Assembly: GCF_009828055.1 (NCBI RefSeq) | Contig: NZ_WTYB01000002.1 | Span: forward strand, 868,001 to 932,000 | Source of the DNA: Erythrobacter ramosus | GTDB lineage: Bacteria > Pseudomonadota > Alphaproteobacteria > Sphingomonadales > Sphingomonadaceae | Length of the DNA stretch: 64,000 nt | Direction of reading: 5' to 3' | Part shown: one piece after another, positions 18,826 to 26,355 of the stretch | How positions within the stretch are numbered: the stretch's first letter is position 1 | Layout of the letters: each line of letters begins with the position of its first letter | Notes under the pieces: model-generated | The model's input: the letters and a program-made list of their open reading frames with translations, nothing else | What the model was told of the DNA's origin: nothing | Databases searched by the model: none | Program-made: the position numbers and the translations under genes

Positions 18826-19638
18826 TCAGCCCCCGCAACCGCCGCAGCCACCGCCGCCGCAGCCGCCATCGCTGCTGCCATCGGCCCCGCCGCCGTCACC
18901 ATCCCTCTGGCGCATCGCGTGAACCGGCTCCCATGGCGTGCCGACCAGAACGCCGGTCCCGAACAATGCCACCGCCATCGCCGCCTCGTCAGGGCGCGGT
19001 GCGCGGGCAAAGCGGCCGTTGCGCGCCCGCATCTGCTGCACGATTGCCACGCCCGCCGCCGTGCGCGGATCGCTCTTGGCGAAGCGGATCACCGCCAGTG
19101 CGACGGTCAGTCCCAGCAGCACAATCAAAAACCCGGTCGGCTCGTCCAGCGCGCTCCCGGCCCGCTGGCGATAGAGCCCAAGCGCGAACAGCGCGGCAAA
19201 GGGCGCGACCGAAAGCAAGCGCAAGCGGCTGTGCTCTTCAGGGCGCAGCAGCAGGCCTGCGCGGCGCAGGCGGGCCGCGACCCGGTCGGCATGAATGTGG
19301 ATTGCGCGGCGTGCTTCATTGAGCGTCACCGGAGCATCAATGGCCAGCAGCGCCTTGCCGCCCGGACTGACGGGGAGATCGCGCGCGGCCACGTGAAGCT
19401 TGCCCTTGTCGGCCGGAACCAGCGCGCCGCGCACGTATAGATCGGCAATCAGCGAATCGGCCATGCGTTCGCGGCCACCTGCCAGCAATGCGATGCTCTC
19501 AAGATCATTGGATTCGCCCTGCCGCCCCGGCTCGCGCAGATGCGCCGGCAGCCACCATGCAGCGAAGGTCGCAAGACCAAGCAACATCGTGTAAAACAGC
19601 AAGAAATCGCTGCCCGTCCAGGACGAGAACAGCTGCAT
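18826..19638 (-). CDS. TIGR04222-type membrane protein with Gly/Cys-rich tail
   Basis: Membrane protein of 270 residues. A first membrane segment near residues 11-30 (FLLFYTMLLGLATFAAWWLP) is followed by a cytoplasmic domain with LESIALLAGGRERMADSLIADLYVRGAL, typical of TIGR04222. Two close membrane segments follow near 140-190. The protein ends in a low-complexity tail of about 25 residues, DGDGGGADGSSDGGCGGGGC and five more Gly/Cys residues. Function is unknown. It shares one base with the stop of the upstream GRDP-like gene, so the two are a pair. A repeat element separates it from the nitrilase. Confidence 0.8.
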   Translation of the reverse strand: MQLFSSWTGSDFLLFYTMLLGLATFAAWWLPAHLREPGRQGESNDLESIALLAGGRERMADSLIADLYVRGALVPADKGKLHVAARDLPVSPGGKALLAIDAPVTLNEARRAIHIHADRVAARLRRAGLLLRPEEHSRLRLLSVAPFAALFALGLYRQRAGSALDEPTGFLIVLLGLTVALAVIRFAKSDPRTAAGVAIVQQMRARNGRFARAPRPDEAAMAVALFGTGVLVGTPWEPVHAMRQRDGDGGGADGSSDGGCGGGGCGGCGG

Positions 19639-20183
19639 TATAACATCCTTCCCGCGATCAAGCCTGCCAGAAAGACAATCAGACTCAGCGCCAGAGCGAC
19701 CCGGCGTTTGAGAATAATATCATCGAACACGTTAACGCGAACACCTTTGGGATCGACGGAAAACCGCCTGTTGGCCGCTGGCCAGATGTCGGCAGGCGGC
19801 GGGGCGCCAAAGGCGGCCTCGTAGGCGGCGAGCGTATCGGCATATTGGCGGTAGAACCGCGTCCGCTCGATCTCGCCGCCCTGCGTGGGCCCGTGGTGCA
19901 GGGGTGACGCCAGCACGGCGGGGCAGAACACCTCCCAATAGTCGCGGCTGTAGGTGAGGTGGAGATGCCAGGCCTGGTCCACCGCGTCAGACGGCGTGAC
20001 TTCGTGCCCGGCGGTCACCGCGAGATAGCAGAAGCACTTATACTCATCGATCACGCGGCGGGCGTGTGGCTCGCTCCAGCGGTTTTCCCGAGCGAGACGG
20101 GCGGCGAAAGTGAGAGATGCGTCCGCAGGGCCGATCCGGTGGTCGGCGATACGCTGCCAGAGGGCGTCGTCAGGCGGGCTCAC
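19638..20183 (-). CDS. glycine-rich-domain-containing (GRDP-like) protein
   Basis: A 181-residue protein of the family named for plant glycine-rich domain proteins (DUF1399-like). The diagnostic segment is VIDEYKCFCYLAVTAGHEVTPSDAVDQAWHLHLTYSRDYWEVFCP, where the D-x-x-W-H-x-H motif is the conserved core. FYRQYADTLAAYEAAFGAPPPADIWP also matches the family. A single C-terminal membrane anchor (VALALSLIVFLAGLIAG) places it on the cytoplasmic face. Biochemical function is unknown. It starts 4 bases after rimM and ends at the first base of the TIGR04222 gene; the pair recurs in other genomes as far as I recall. Confidence 0.8.
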   Translation of the reverse strand: MSPPDDALWQRIADHRIGPADASLTFAARLARENRWSEPHARRVIDEYKCFCYLAVTAGHEVTPSDAVDQAWHLHLTYSRDYWEVFCPAVLASPLHHGPTQGGEIERTRFYRQYADTLAAYEAAFGAPPPADIWPAANRRFSVDPKGVRVNVFDDIILKRRVALALSLIVFLAGLIAGRML

Positions 20184-20187
20184 ACCG

Positions 20188-20688
20188 TCAATCTTCGGCG
20201 AAAGCGGCTCCGATCACAAGCCTTGTCTGATCCCATTCGATTACAGCGGTGGGAATCATCGGCACCATGAAAGTCTTCGGCCCCTTTTCGGGGACGGGGG
20301 CGCGGGTGATTTCGATGATGTCGGTCGCGCCGAAATTTTCGATCGCAAGCACACTGCCGACGCTCTCTCCGGTGTCGGTGACAACCGGCAATCCGAGCAG
20401 GTCGGCGTGGTAGAACTCGCCCTCCGCCAAGGGCGGCAAGGCGTCGCGGGGGACGGTCAGCGCGGTGCCGCGCAGCTTTTCAGCATCCCCGCGCGAGGTG
20501 CTTTCGGCCAGCCGCGCAATCGCGCCGCCTTTCCCGTCATCCCGCACCTTGATAAGGGTGAGCGCCCCGTCATTGAAGCTTTTGTGGCTGGAGAGCGTCT
20601 GAGCGCCCTCCCCGAACAGCTTCAGACGCACCTCGCCCGCCACCCCATGCGCGCCGATGATGGCGGCGAGGGTGACGGGCTTGGTCAT
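20188..20688 (-). CDS. rimM: 16S rRNA processing protein RimM
   Basis: 30S assembly factor that binds S19 and assists maturation of the 16S 3' domain, 166 residues. The N-terminal RimM domain begins VTLAAIIGAHGVAGEVRLKLFGE and the C-terminal PRC-barrel includes EFYHADLLGLPVVTDTGESVGSV and IEITRAP, ending in the usual FMVPMIPTAVIEWD. It begins 6 bases after rpsP and is followed 4 bases later by the GRDP-like gene; in most bacteria trmD would come next. Confidence 0.95.
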   Translation of the reverse strand: MTKPVTLAAIIGAHGVAGEVRLKLFGEGAQTLSSHKSFNDGALTLIKVRDDGKGGAIARLAESTSRGDAEKLRGTALTVPRDALPPLAEGEFYHADLLGLPVVTDTGESVGSVLAIENFGATDIIEITRAPVPEKGPKTFMVPMIPTAVIEWDQTRLVIGAAFAED

Positions 20689-20694
20689 ATCAGC

Positions 20695-21219
20695 TTAGCC
20701 TTCGGCCTGTTCTTCGGTCGCTGCTTCTTCAGCAGCCGGGGCTTCCTCAGCAGCAGCTTCTTCAGCGGCAGGCGCTTCTTCGGCGGTGGCTTCTTCAGCA
20801 GGCGCTTCTTCGGCAACCGGAGCCGGGGCAGCAGCAGCGGCCTTGGCTTCTTCTTCAGCGGCGCGGGCAGCTTCTTCAGCTTCGGCGATCTTGGCGGCAC
20901 GCTCTTCAGCGCGCTCCTTGGCCTTTTCGCCGGGCTCACCCTTCTTGGGGTTCACGCGCGCCGCACGCTCAAGGATGCCAGCGGCATCGAGGAAGCGGGC
21001 AACACGGTCGGTCGGCTGCGCGCCAACGCCGAGCCAGTAACGGGCGCGGTCTTCGGTGATCTTCACGCGCTCGCCCGAATCCTTGGCGAGCAGCGGGTTA
21101 TAGGTGCCGATCTGCTCAAGATACTTGCCGTCGCGCGGGCTGCGGCTGTTGGCGACGACGATGCGGTAATAGGGACGCTTCTTGGCACCGCCGCGCGAGA
21201 GCCGGATGGAAATGGACAT
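20695..21219 (-). CDS. rpsP: 30S ribosomal protein S16 with long acidic tail
   Basis: Small-subunit protein S16, needed for 30S assembly. The first about 95 residues are the standard domain ([54 protein letters not shown]). About 75 further residues form a tail, first charged ([20 protein letters not shown]) and then repeats of [10 protein letters not shown], giving 174 residues against about 80-90 in E. coli. The tail is presumably disordered and acidic; tails of this type are known in alphaproteobacteria, but this one is long. It starts 61 bases downstream of ffh. Confidence 0.95.
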   Translation of the reverse strand: MSISIRLSRGGAKKRPYYRIVVANSRSPRDGKYLEQIGTYNPLLAKDSGERVKITEDRARYWLGVGAQPTDRVARFLDAAGILERAARVNPKKGEPGEKAKERAEERAAKIAEAEEAARAAEEEAKAAAAAPAPVAEEAPAEEATAEEAPAAEEAAAEEAPAAEEAATEEQAEG

Positions 21220-21280
21220 GGAATGCTACCTTTCGATTGGAATTGGATTTGATTTTTGAACTTAAATACTTGAACTGAAA

Positions 21281-22759
21281 CTACTTCTTGCCGCGCGGAG
21301 GGCCGCCAAGGCCGGGCAATCCGCCCATGCCGCCCATTCCTCCGGGGCCGCCGAGACCGGGAAGACCGCCTGCGCCGCCCCCCATCCCGGGCATCCCGCC
21401 CATCGGACCGCCAGCACCGCCGCCGCCGAACATCGCGGCCAGCCCCTTGAGGCCGCCCATCTTCTTGATCTGCTTCATCGCGCGGGCCATTTCCTGGTGC
21501 ATCTTCAGCACCTTGTTGACCGTCTGCACGTCGGTGCCGCTACCTGCTGCCACGCGCTTCTTGCGCTTGGCGTTCATCAGATCGGGATTGGCGCGTTCCT
21601 TGGCGGTCATCGATCCGATGATCGCTTCCATGTGGACGAGCACCTTGTCGTCCATCCCGGAATTGGCCATCGCCGCCTTGGCCTTCTTCATGCCCGGCAT
21701 CATGCCAGCGAGCATCCCGAGGCCGCCCATGTTGCGCATCTGCTTGAGCTGCATGGCGAGATCGTCGAGATCGAACTTGCCCTTCTCGAGGTTGCGCGCG
21801 AGCTTTTCGGCGTCCTCTTCCTTGATGGCCGCCGCCGCCCGCTCAACCAGGCTGACAACGTCGCCCATGCCGAGGATACGGTCAGCGACAGAGCCGGGGC
21901 GGAAGGGCTCAATCGCGTCGAGCTTTTCGCCGGTGCCGGCAAACTTGATCGGCTTGCCGGTGACCGCCCGCATGGAAAGCGCTGCGCCGCCGCGCGCATC
22001 GCCGTCCATGCGGGTCAGCACCACGCCGGTCAGCGGCACTTCATTGGTGAAGTTCTGCGCGACGTTGACCGCGTCCTGACCCGTCAGTGAGTCGACAACC
22101 AGCAGCACTTCATTAGGCGACGACACGCCAGCGACAGCCTTCATCTCGGCCATCAGCGCATCATCAACGTGCAGGCGGCCCGCAGTGTCGAGCAACAGGA
22201 CGTCAAAATTCTGGAGCCGCGCCGATTCCATCGCGCGCCGGGCAATGTCGACCGGCTGTTGGCCGACGACGATCGGCAGCGTCGCCACATCGACCTGCGT
22301 GCCGAGGATTGCCAGCTGTTCCTGCGCGGCCGGACGGTTGACGTCGAGCGACGCCATCAACGCCTTCTTGCCGTGGCGTTCGCGGATCAGCTTGGCGAGC
22401 TTGGCGGTGGTGGTGGTCTTGCCCGAGCCTTGCAGGCCGACCATCATGATCACGACCGGCGGCTTGGCGTCGAAGCGTAGGCCTTCGACCTCCATGCCGC
22501 CCAATGTCTCGACCAGTTCGTCATGGACGATCTTGATGACCTGCTGGCCCGGCGTGACCGAGCGGAGCACGTCCTGGCCCACGGCCTTTTCGGTGACGGC
22601 ATCGATAAAGCGGCGGGCAACGGGGAGCGCGACGTCGGCTTCGAGCAGCGCGATCCGCACTTCGCGCATGGCATCGCGCACGTCCTGCTCACGCAGCGCG
22701 CCGCGGCCTCTGAGCTTGTCAAAGACCCCGCCAAGACGGTCAGACAGCGTGTCGAACAT
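21281..22759 (-). CDS. ffh: signal recognition particle protein Ffh
   Basis: SRP54 GTPase that binds 4.5S RNA and delivers nascent membrane proteins to FtsY. It has 492 residues: N domain (FDTLSDRLGGVFDKLRGRGAL), G domain with G1 GLQGSGKTTT, DTAGRLHVD, and TRMDGDARGGAALS, then the methionine-rich M domain (MKQMRNMGGLGMLAGMMPGM, SGTDVQTVNKVLKMH). The tail is unusually rich in Gly/Met/Pro repeats (GGMGGMGGLPGLGGP). The ATG at 22759 is the conserved start; the upstream extension to 22855 is not family-like. It is the first gene of the operon and lies 132 bases after tRNA-Ala on the same strand. Confidence 0.96.
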   Translation of the reverse strand: MFDTLSDRLGGVFDKLRGRGALREQDVRDAMREVRIALLEADVALPVARRFIDAVTEKAVGQDVLRSVTPGQQVIKIVHDELVETLGGMEVEGLRFDAKPPVVIMMVGLQGSGKTTTTAKLAKLIRERHGKKALMASLDVNRPAAQEQLAILGTQVDVATLPIVVGQQPVDIARRAMESARLQNFDVLLLDTAGRLHVDDALMAEMKAVAGVSSPNEVLLVVDSLTGQDAVNVAQNFTNEVPLTGVVLTRMDGDARGGAALSMRAVTGKPIKFAGTGEKLDAIEPFRPGSVADRILGMGDVVSLVERAAAAIKEEDAEKLARNLEKGKFDLDDLAMQLKQMRNMGGLGMLAGMMPGMKKAKAAMANSGMDDKVLVHMEAIIGSMTAKERANPDLMNAKRKKRVAAGSGTDVQTVNKVLKMHQEMARAMKQIKKMGGLKGLAAMFGGGGAGGPMGGMPGMGGGAGGLPGLGGPGGMGGMGGLPGLGGPPRGKK

Positions 22760-22890
22760 CGCCAACTTCTCCACCCGGACACCGCAGCGCCCGAAAAATG
22801 CGAAAAACGCCGGCGGACGAAACCTCGTCGGCCAGCGTTGCGAAATTGCGCCCATAGTGGGCTACATATTCCGACTTTGATCAGGATGAC

Positions 22891-22966
22891 TGGTGGAGCC
22901 TAGCGGGATCGAACCGCTGACCTCAACACTGCCAGTGTTGCGCTCTCCCAGCTGAGCTAAGGCCCC
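22891..22966 (-). tRNA. tRNA-Ala(GGC)
   Basis: A 76-base tRNA with encoded CCA. The acceptor GGGGCCU pairs with AGGCUCC and contains the G3:U70 wobble that is the alanine identity element. The D-arm AGCTCAGCTGGGAGAGC, anticodon arm CAACA-CUGGCAG-UGUUG (anticodon GGC) and T-arm with GTTCGATCC are all present. It reads GCC/GCU alanine codons, which are abundant here. It is upstream of ffh on the same strand. Confidence 0.97.
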
Positions 22967-23016
22967 GAGCCAGTCATCATGCTAGCAAGGCAAAGTGCCC
23001 TGCTTGCGGGAGGCGG

Positions 23017-23045
23017 CCATTAGTGGGGCCGCCTCACCTTGGCAA
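23017..23045 (-). promoter_or_regulatory. candidate promoter of tRNA-Ala
   Basis: On the minus strand TTGCCA (23045-23040) and TAATGG (23022-23017) are separated by 17 bases; transcription would start near 23010, about 44 bases before the tRNA. The -10 lacks the final T, like the other promoters read in this window. Confidence 0.5.
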
Positions 23046-23101
23046 GCGTATTTTGAATGATCCGGCGCGATAATCGCCAAATCGGTGTTTGGTCTGTCAA
23101 A

Positions 23102-23194
23102 CGGTTGCGCAGCAACCGCAAGGCCGACCGGCCGCCCGCAGCGATGCGACCGCGAGGTCGCATGAGCGAGGATTTCGCACCCCGGACGGGGTGC
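23102..23194. repeat. cluster of three perfect hairpins
   Basis: Three separate perfect palindromes lie in 93 bases downstream of the TIGR02300 gene: CGGTTGC/GCAACCG (23102-23118, loop GCA), ATGCGACC/GGTCGCAT (23144-23163, loop GCGA) and GCACCCC/GGGGTGC (23177-23194, loop GGAC). None has a T-run on either strand, so they are not simple terminators. The short loops suggest stable RNA stem-loops or protein sites. Confidence 0.65.
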
Positions 23195-23200
23195 GGACCA

Positions 23201-23542
23201 TCAATTCTCGTGATCTTCGTCGTCACCCGAAGTGGCAACGCCCAGATCGTCGTCGCCGCCGAGGTCGACATCATTGTCGGGCGAATCGCCGTCCTCGTCG
23301 ATGTCCTCGATGTCTTCCAGATCATCGATATCGTCATCGCCGCCGAGATCGGCGTCAGCATCGACATCCTTCTTCTTTTCGACTTCCTCGAAGGGAATCG
23401 GCTGCTTCGACTTGAGCACCGGCTCCGGCGACCATGTCTCACCGCATTCGATGCAGGTGACCGGGTCTTCCTTGCCGAGATCGTAGAAGCGCTCCGCGCA
23501 CTTGGGGCAGGTACGCTTGGTACCCCATTCGGGCTTTGCCAT
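23201..23542 (-). CDS. TIGR02300 family protein (FYDLN acid protein)
   Basis: A 113-residue protein of unknown function conserved across alphaproteobacteria. The N-terminal half is a zinc-ribbon-like domain (MAKPEWGTKRTCPKCAERFYDLGKEDPVTCIECG) with two CxxC pairs that should bind one zinc. FYDLG is the local version of the family's FYDLN motif, with Gly for Asn. The C-terminal half is almost entirely acidic (runs of Asp with Gly and Ile), predicted to be disordered. It is divergent from aroA, the arrangement seen in relatives. Confidence 0.9.
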   Translation of the reverse strand: MAKPEWGTKRTCPKCAERFYDLGKEDPVTCIECGETWSPEPVLKSKQPIPFEEVEKKKDVDADADLGGDDDIDDLEDIEDIDEDGDSPDNDVDLGGDDDLGVATSGDDEDHEN

Positions 23543-23637
23543 CTGTATTCCTCAAACTGGCCGCCCCCAAACCAGGGCGGGCGAAGCGCAGGTGCGAATT
23601 CGCGGGATTGCACGAGAATTGTGGGTTCCGGCCTGAC

Positions 23638-23675
23638 TTGATTCAAGGGCCTTGGTATCGAGCGCCTTGAATCAA
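23638..23675. repeat. inverted repeat before aroA
   Basis: TTGATTCAAGG (23638-23648) and CCTTGAATCAA (23665-23675) are perfect 11-base inverted repeats around 16 bases, within the divergent gap between TIGR02300 and aroA. The flanks GGCCTGAC and GGTCGGGCC extend the pairing imperfectly. It may be another dispersed repeat or an operator. Confidence 0.55.
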
Positions 23676-23741
23676 CGGGTCGGGCCCGATGCGCGGCGCG
23701 CCTTGCCAGAAGCGCGGGGCGCTGTCAAAGACCGCCGCCTC

Positions 23742-25058
23742 ATGACCAGCCACCGTTTCTCAGCCCTCGGCCCGCTCACCGGCGCGATCAGCGTTCCTGG
23801 CGACAAGTCGATCAGCCACCGATCGCTGATGTTTGCCGGGCTCGCGGTGGGCCGCAGCACTATCGCCGGCCTGCTGGAAGGCGAGGATGTGCTGGCCACA
23901 GCCGCCGCGATGCGGGCGTTCGGCGCGCAGATTGCCCGTAACGAAGACGGCACCTGGACGGTGGACGGCGTCGGCGTCGGCAGCCTGCTGGAACCCAAGA
24001 CCGCGCTCGACATGGGCAATTCGGGCACCTCGACCCGGCTGCTGATGGGGCTGGTCGCCAGCCATGCCATCACCGCGACCTTCGTGGGTGATGCGAGCCT
24101 GTCAGGCCGCCCGATGAAGCGCGTGATCGACCCGCTGGCGATGATGGGCGCTGGTATCGAAGCCTCGGCGGGCGGCACCCTTCCACTGATGCTGCGCGGC
24201 GCGTCCCCCGCTGTGCCGATCACCTATCGGCTCCCGGTGGCGAGCGCGCAGGTCAAAAGCGCGGTGCTGCTCGCGGGCCTCAACACCCCCGGCATCACCC
24301 GCGTGATCGAGCCTGTCCCCACCCGCGACCATACCGAGCGGATGCTGACCGGCTTCGGCGCGAAGCTGGAGGTGGGAGTGGAGAATGGCGAGACCGTCAT
24401 TGCGATCCACGGCGAGGCAGACCTCAAGCCGATGGATGTGACCGTGCCCGGCGATCCCTCCTCCGCCGCGTTCTTCATGGTCGCGGCGAGCATTGTGCCG
24501 GGCAGCGATCTCACCATCCGCAATGTCGGCCTCAACCCCACCCGCGCCGGACTGCTCGCCGTGCTGCGCCAGATGGGCGCGGATATCGAAGAAGTGAACC
24601 CCCGCGAAGTCGGCGGCGAGCCGGTGGCGGATTTGCGCGTGCGCCATGCGCAGCTGACCGGCGTGGATGTCGACCCGGCGATTGCGCCCAGCATGATCGA
24701 CGAATTCCCGGTGCTGTTCGTCGCTGCGGCCCTGGCCAAGGGCACCACCCGCACCAGCGGCCTTGATGAACTGCGCGTCAAGGAAAGCGACCGCCTCGCC
24801 ACCATGGCCGCGGCGCTCACCAGCGTGGGCGCACGGGTTGAGGAGCATGAAGATGGCCTCACCATCCACGGCACCGGCGGCGAACCGCTGCGGGGCAGCG
24901 CCAACGGGCGCGTCAAGACCATGCTCGATCACCGTATCGCCATGAGCATGGCGGTGGCCGGGCTGGTCAGCCGCGACGGCGTTATGGTGGACGACACCGC
25001 ACCGATCAACACCAGCTTCCCGACTTTTATGCCGCTACTCGAAGAGGCCGCGCGGTGA
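23742..25058 (+). CDS. aroA: 3-phosphoshikimate 1-carboxyvinyltransferase (class II EPSP synthase)
   Basis: Joins shikimate 3-phosphate and phosphoenolpyruvate to give EPSP in the chorismate pathway. The 438 residues carry PGDKSISHRSLMFAGLA, DMGNSGTSTRLLMGL, the class II motif TRDHTERML and late DELRVKESDRL. The overall pattern is that of class II (CP4-like) enzymes. However, the phosphoenolpyruvate loop reads GNSGTST with Gly, where CP4 EPSPS has Ala. I chose the ATG at 23742 because the family starts close to this point (TSHRFSALGPLTGAISVPG); a TTG 90 bases upstream would add an odd extension. Its stop overlaps the next gene (GTGA). Confidence 0.95.
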   Translation: MTSHRFSALGPLTGAISVPGDKSISHRSLMFAGLAVGRSTIAGLLEGEDVLATAAAMRAFGAQIARNEDGTWTVDGVGVGSLLEPKTALDMGNSGTSTRLLMGLVASHAITATFVGDASLSGRPMKRVIDPLAMMGAGIEASAGGTLPLMLRGASPAVPITYRLPVASAQVKSAVLLAGLNTPGITRVIEPVPTRDHTERMLTGFGAKLEVGVENGETVIAIHGEADLKPMDVTVPGDPSSAAFFMVAASIVPGSDLTIRNVGLNPTRAGLLAVLRQMGADIEEVNPREVGGEPVADLRVRHAQLTGVDVDPAIAPSMIDEFPVLFVAAALAKGTTRTSGLDELRVKESDRLATMAAALTSVGARVEEHEDGLTIHGTGGEPLRGSANGRVKTMLDHRIAMSMAVAGLVSRDGVMVDDTAPINTSFPTFMPLLEEAAR

Positions 25059-25324
25059 ACACTCCGCTCGACTGGCCGAGCATCATCGGCCTGTGCGGCA
25101 CGGCCTGCATTATCGGCGCCTACGCCTATCTGACGCTGGCCAAGGCGACCAATCCGTTTGTGCTCCATGGCACCAACCTGATGGGCGCCGCGCTGCTGAC
25201 GGTATCCTTGATCTACCACACCAATTGGGCGAGCCTGGTGCTCGAAGGCTTCTGGGCCGCGATTGCCATTTTCGGGCTGGCCCGGGCTTGGCGGGCGCGC
25301 ACCATCGAGGGAGAAAAGTCTTGA
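25055..25324 (+). CDS. CBU_0592 family small membrane protein
   Basis: An 89-residue protein with three hydrophobic segments (IIGLCGTACIIGAYAYLTLA, VLHGTNLMGAALLTVSLIY, LVLEGFWAAIAIFGLARAW), matching the CBU_0592 family: short inner-membrane proteins of unknown function with conserved Gly/Tyr in helix 1 and L-x-G-a-x-L in helix 2. GTG start at 25055 overlaps the aroA stop by four bases, and its stop falls just before the following gene. The coupling suggests it is translated with aroA, but no functional link is known. Confidence 0.8.
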   Translation: MNTPLDWPSIIGLCGTACIIGAYAYLTLAKATNPFVLHGTNLMGAALLTVSLIYHTNWASLVLEGFWAAIAIFGLARAWRARTIEGEKS

Positions 25325-25326
25325 AC

Positions 25327-26355
25327 ATGACCAAGCTTGCCGCCGCCGCTTTTGCCCTGCTGGCAGCCTCGGCGCCCGCAATGGCGCAGACCACTTCCCT
25401 GCCCACCGATCCGGCCGCCGATTGGTCGGTCGCGACCTCGGAACACCGCGTCGCGGTGGAAGGCGGCAAGGTCTGGGCGCGGGTTAATGGCACCATCGGT
25501 GAGGGCGCGACCCCGGTGATCATCATCCACGGCGGCCCGGGCGGCACGCATGTGAACTTCGGCGGCCTTCTGAGCCTTGCCGACCAGCGGCCGGTGATCC
25601 TCTACGACCAGCTCGACAGCGGCATGTCTGACCGGCCGGAGAACCCCGCGAACTGGCGGCCCGAGCGTTTCGTCGCCGAGCTTGAGGCGATCCGCAAGGA
25701 ACTGGGCATCGAGCGTTGGCATGTGATCGGGCACAGCTGGGGCTCGGCCCTCGCGCTCGAATATGCCGCCGCCTATCCCGAGAACACCGCCTCTGCCGTG
25801 CTGAGCGGCACCTTCCTGTCGACCTCGCACTGGATCACCGGCACCAACCTGTTGATCCGCGACCTGCCGGATGATGTCGCCGCCGCGATCCGCGCGTGCC
25901 AAGGTCCCACCCCGCCCGCTGCCGAAGTCTGCGAGCCTGCCACCGCCGCCTTCTACGCCGCTTACAACGGCCGCGCTGACCGCCCCGCCCCCTCGCCCGA
26001 AGCGCTCGCCTACCGCGCGCGCTATGGCGGCAAGGGGTTCAACGCCACCGTCTACAACGCCATGTGGGGGCCAACCGAATTCCGCGCGTCGGGCTCGCTG
26101 GCGAGCTATGACGCCAGCGGGTTGCTGCACCGCGTCGATGGCAAGCGGATTCTGTTTGTGGTCGGCCAGTACGACGAGGCGCGGATCGACACGGTGCAGG
26201 ATTTCCTCGCCCTGACCCCCGGCGCGGAGTTGGCGGTCGTCCCCGGCGGTAGCCACGCCTTCATCTCGGAACGGCCCGAGGTCTCAGAAGCGATCTACCG
26301 CGACTGGATGGCCAGAATCGACCAACGCATCGATGCCCAAGAGAGCGCCGAATGA
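25327..26355 (+). CDS. secreted proline-iminopeptidase-like alpha/beta hydrolase (S33)
   Basis: Exported hydrolase of 342 residues. Signal peptide MTKLAAAAFALLAASAPAMA with cleavage before QTTSLP. The S33 oxyanion motif IIHGGPGGTH is followed by YDQLDSGMSDRP, the nucleophile elbow GHSWGSALALEYA and a C-terminal histidine in VPGGSHAFISERP. The order and motifs match proline iminopeptidases and related tripeptidyl hydrolases, which remove N-terminal Pro. The ATG at 25327 gives the best signal peptide; a TTG at 25321 is possible. The stop overlaps cmk (ATGA). It is inserted into the usual aroA-cmk pair. Confidence 0.87.
   Translation: MTKLAAAAFALLAASAPAMAQTTSLPTDPAADWSVATSEHRVAVEGGKVWARVNGTIGEGATPVIIIHGGPGGTHVNFGGLLSLADQRPVILYDQLDSGMSDRPENPANWRPERFVAELEAIRKELGIERWHVIGHSWGSALALEYAAAYPENTASAVLSGTFLSTSHWITGTNLLIRDLPDDVAAAIRACQGPTPPAAEVCEPATAAFYAAYNGRADRPAPSPEALAYRARYGGKGFNATVYNAMWGPTEFRASGSLASYDASGLLHRVDGKRILFVVGQYDEARIDTVQDFLALTPGAELAVVPGGSHAFISERPEVSEAIYRDWMARIDQRIDAQESAE

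Noticed and set aside
20700..20900. Short tandem repeats that could suggest a repeat array or CRISPR
   Set aside because: They are codon repeats of the Ala/Glu tail of S16, with no spacer structure.
23652..23741. TTG start giving aroA a 30-residue extension
   Set aside because: The extension falls in an inverted repeat and the EPSP synthase family starts near 23742.
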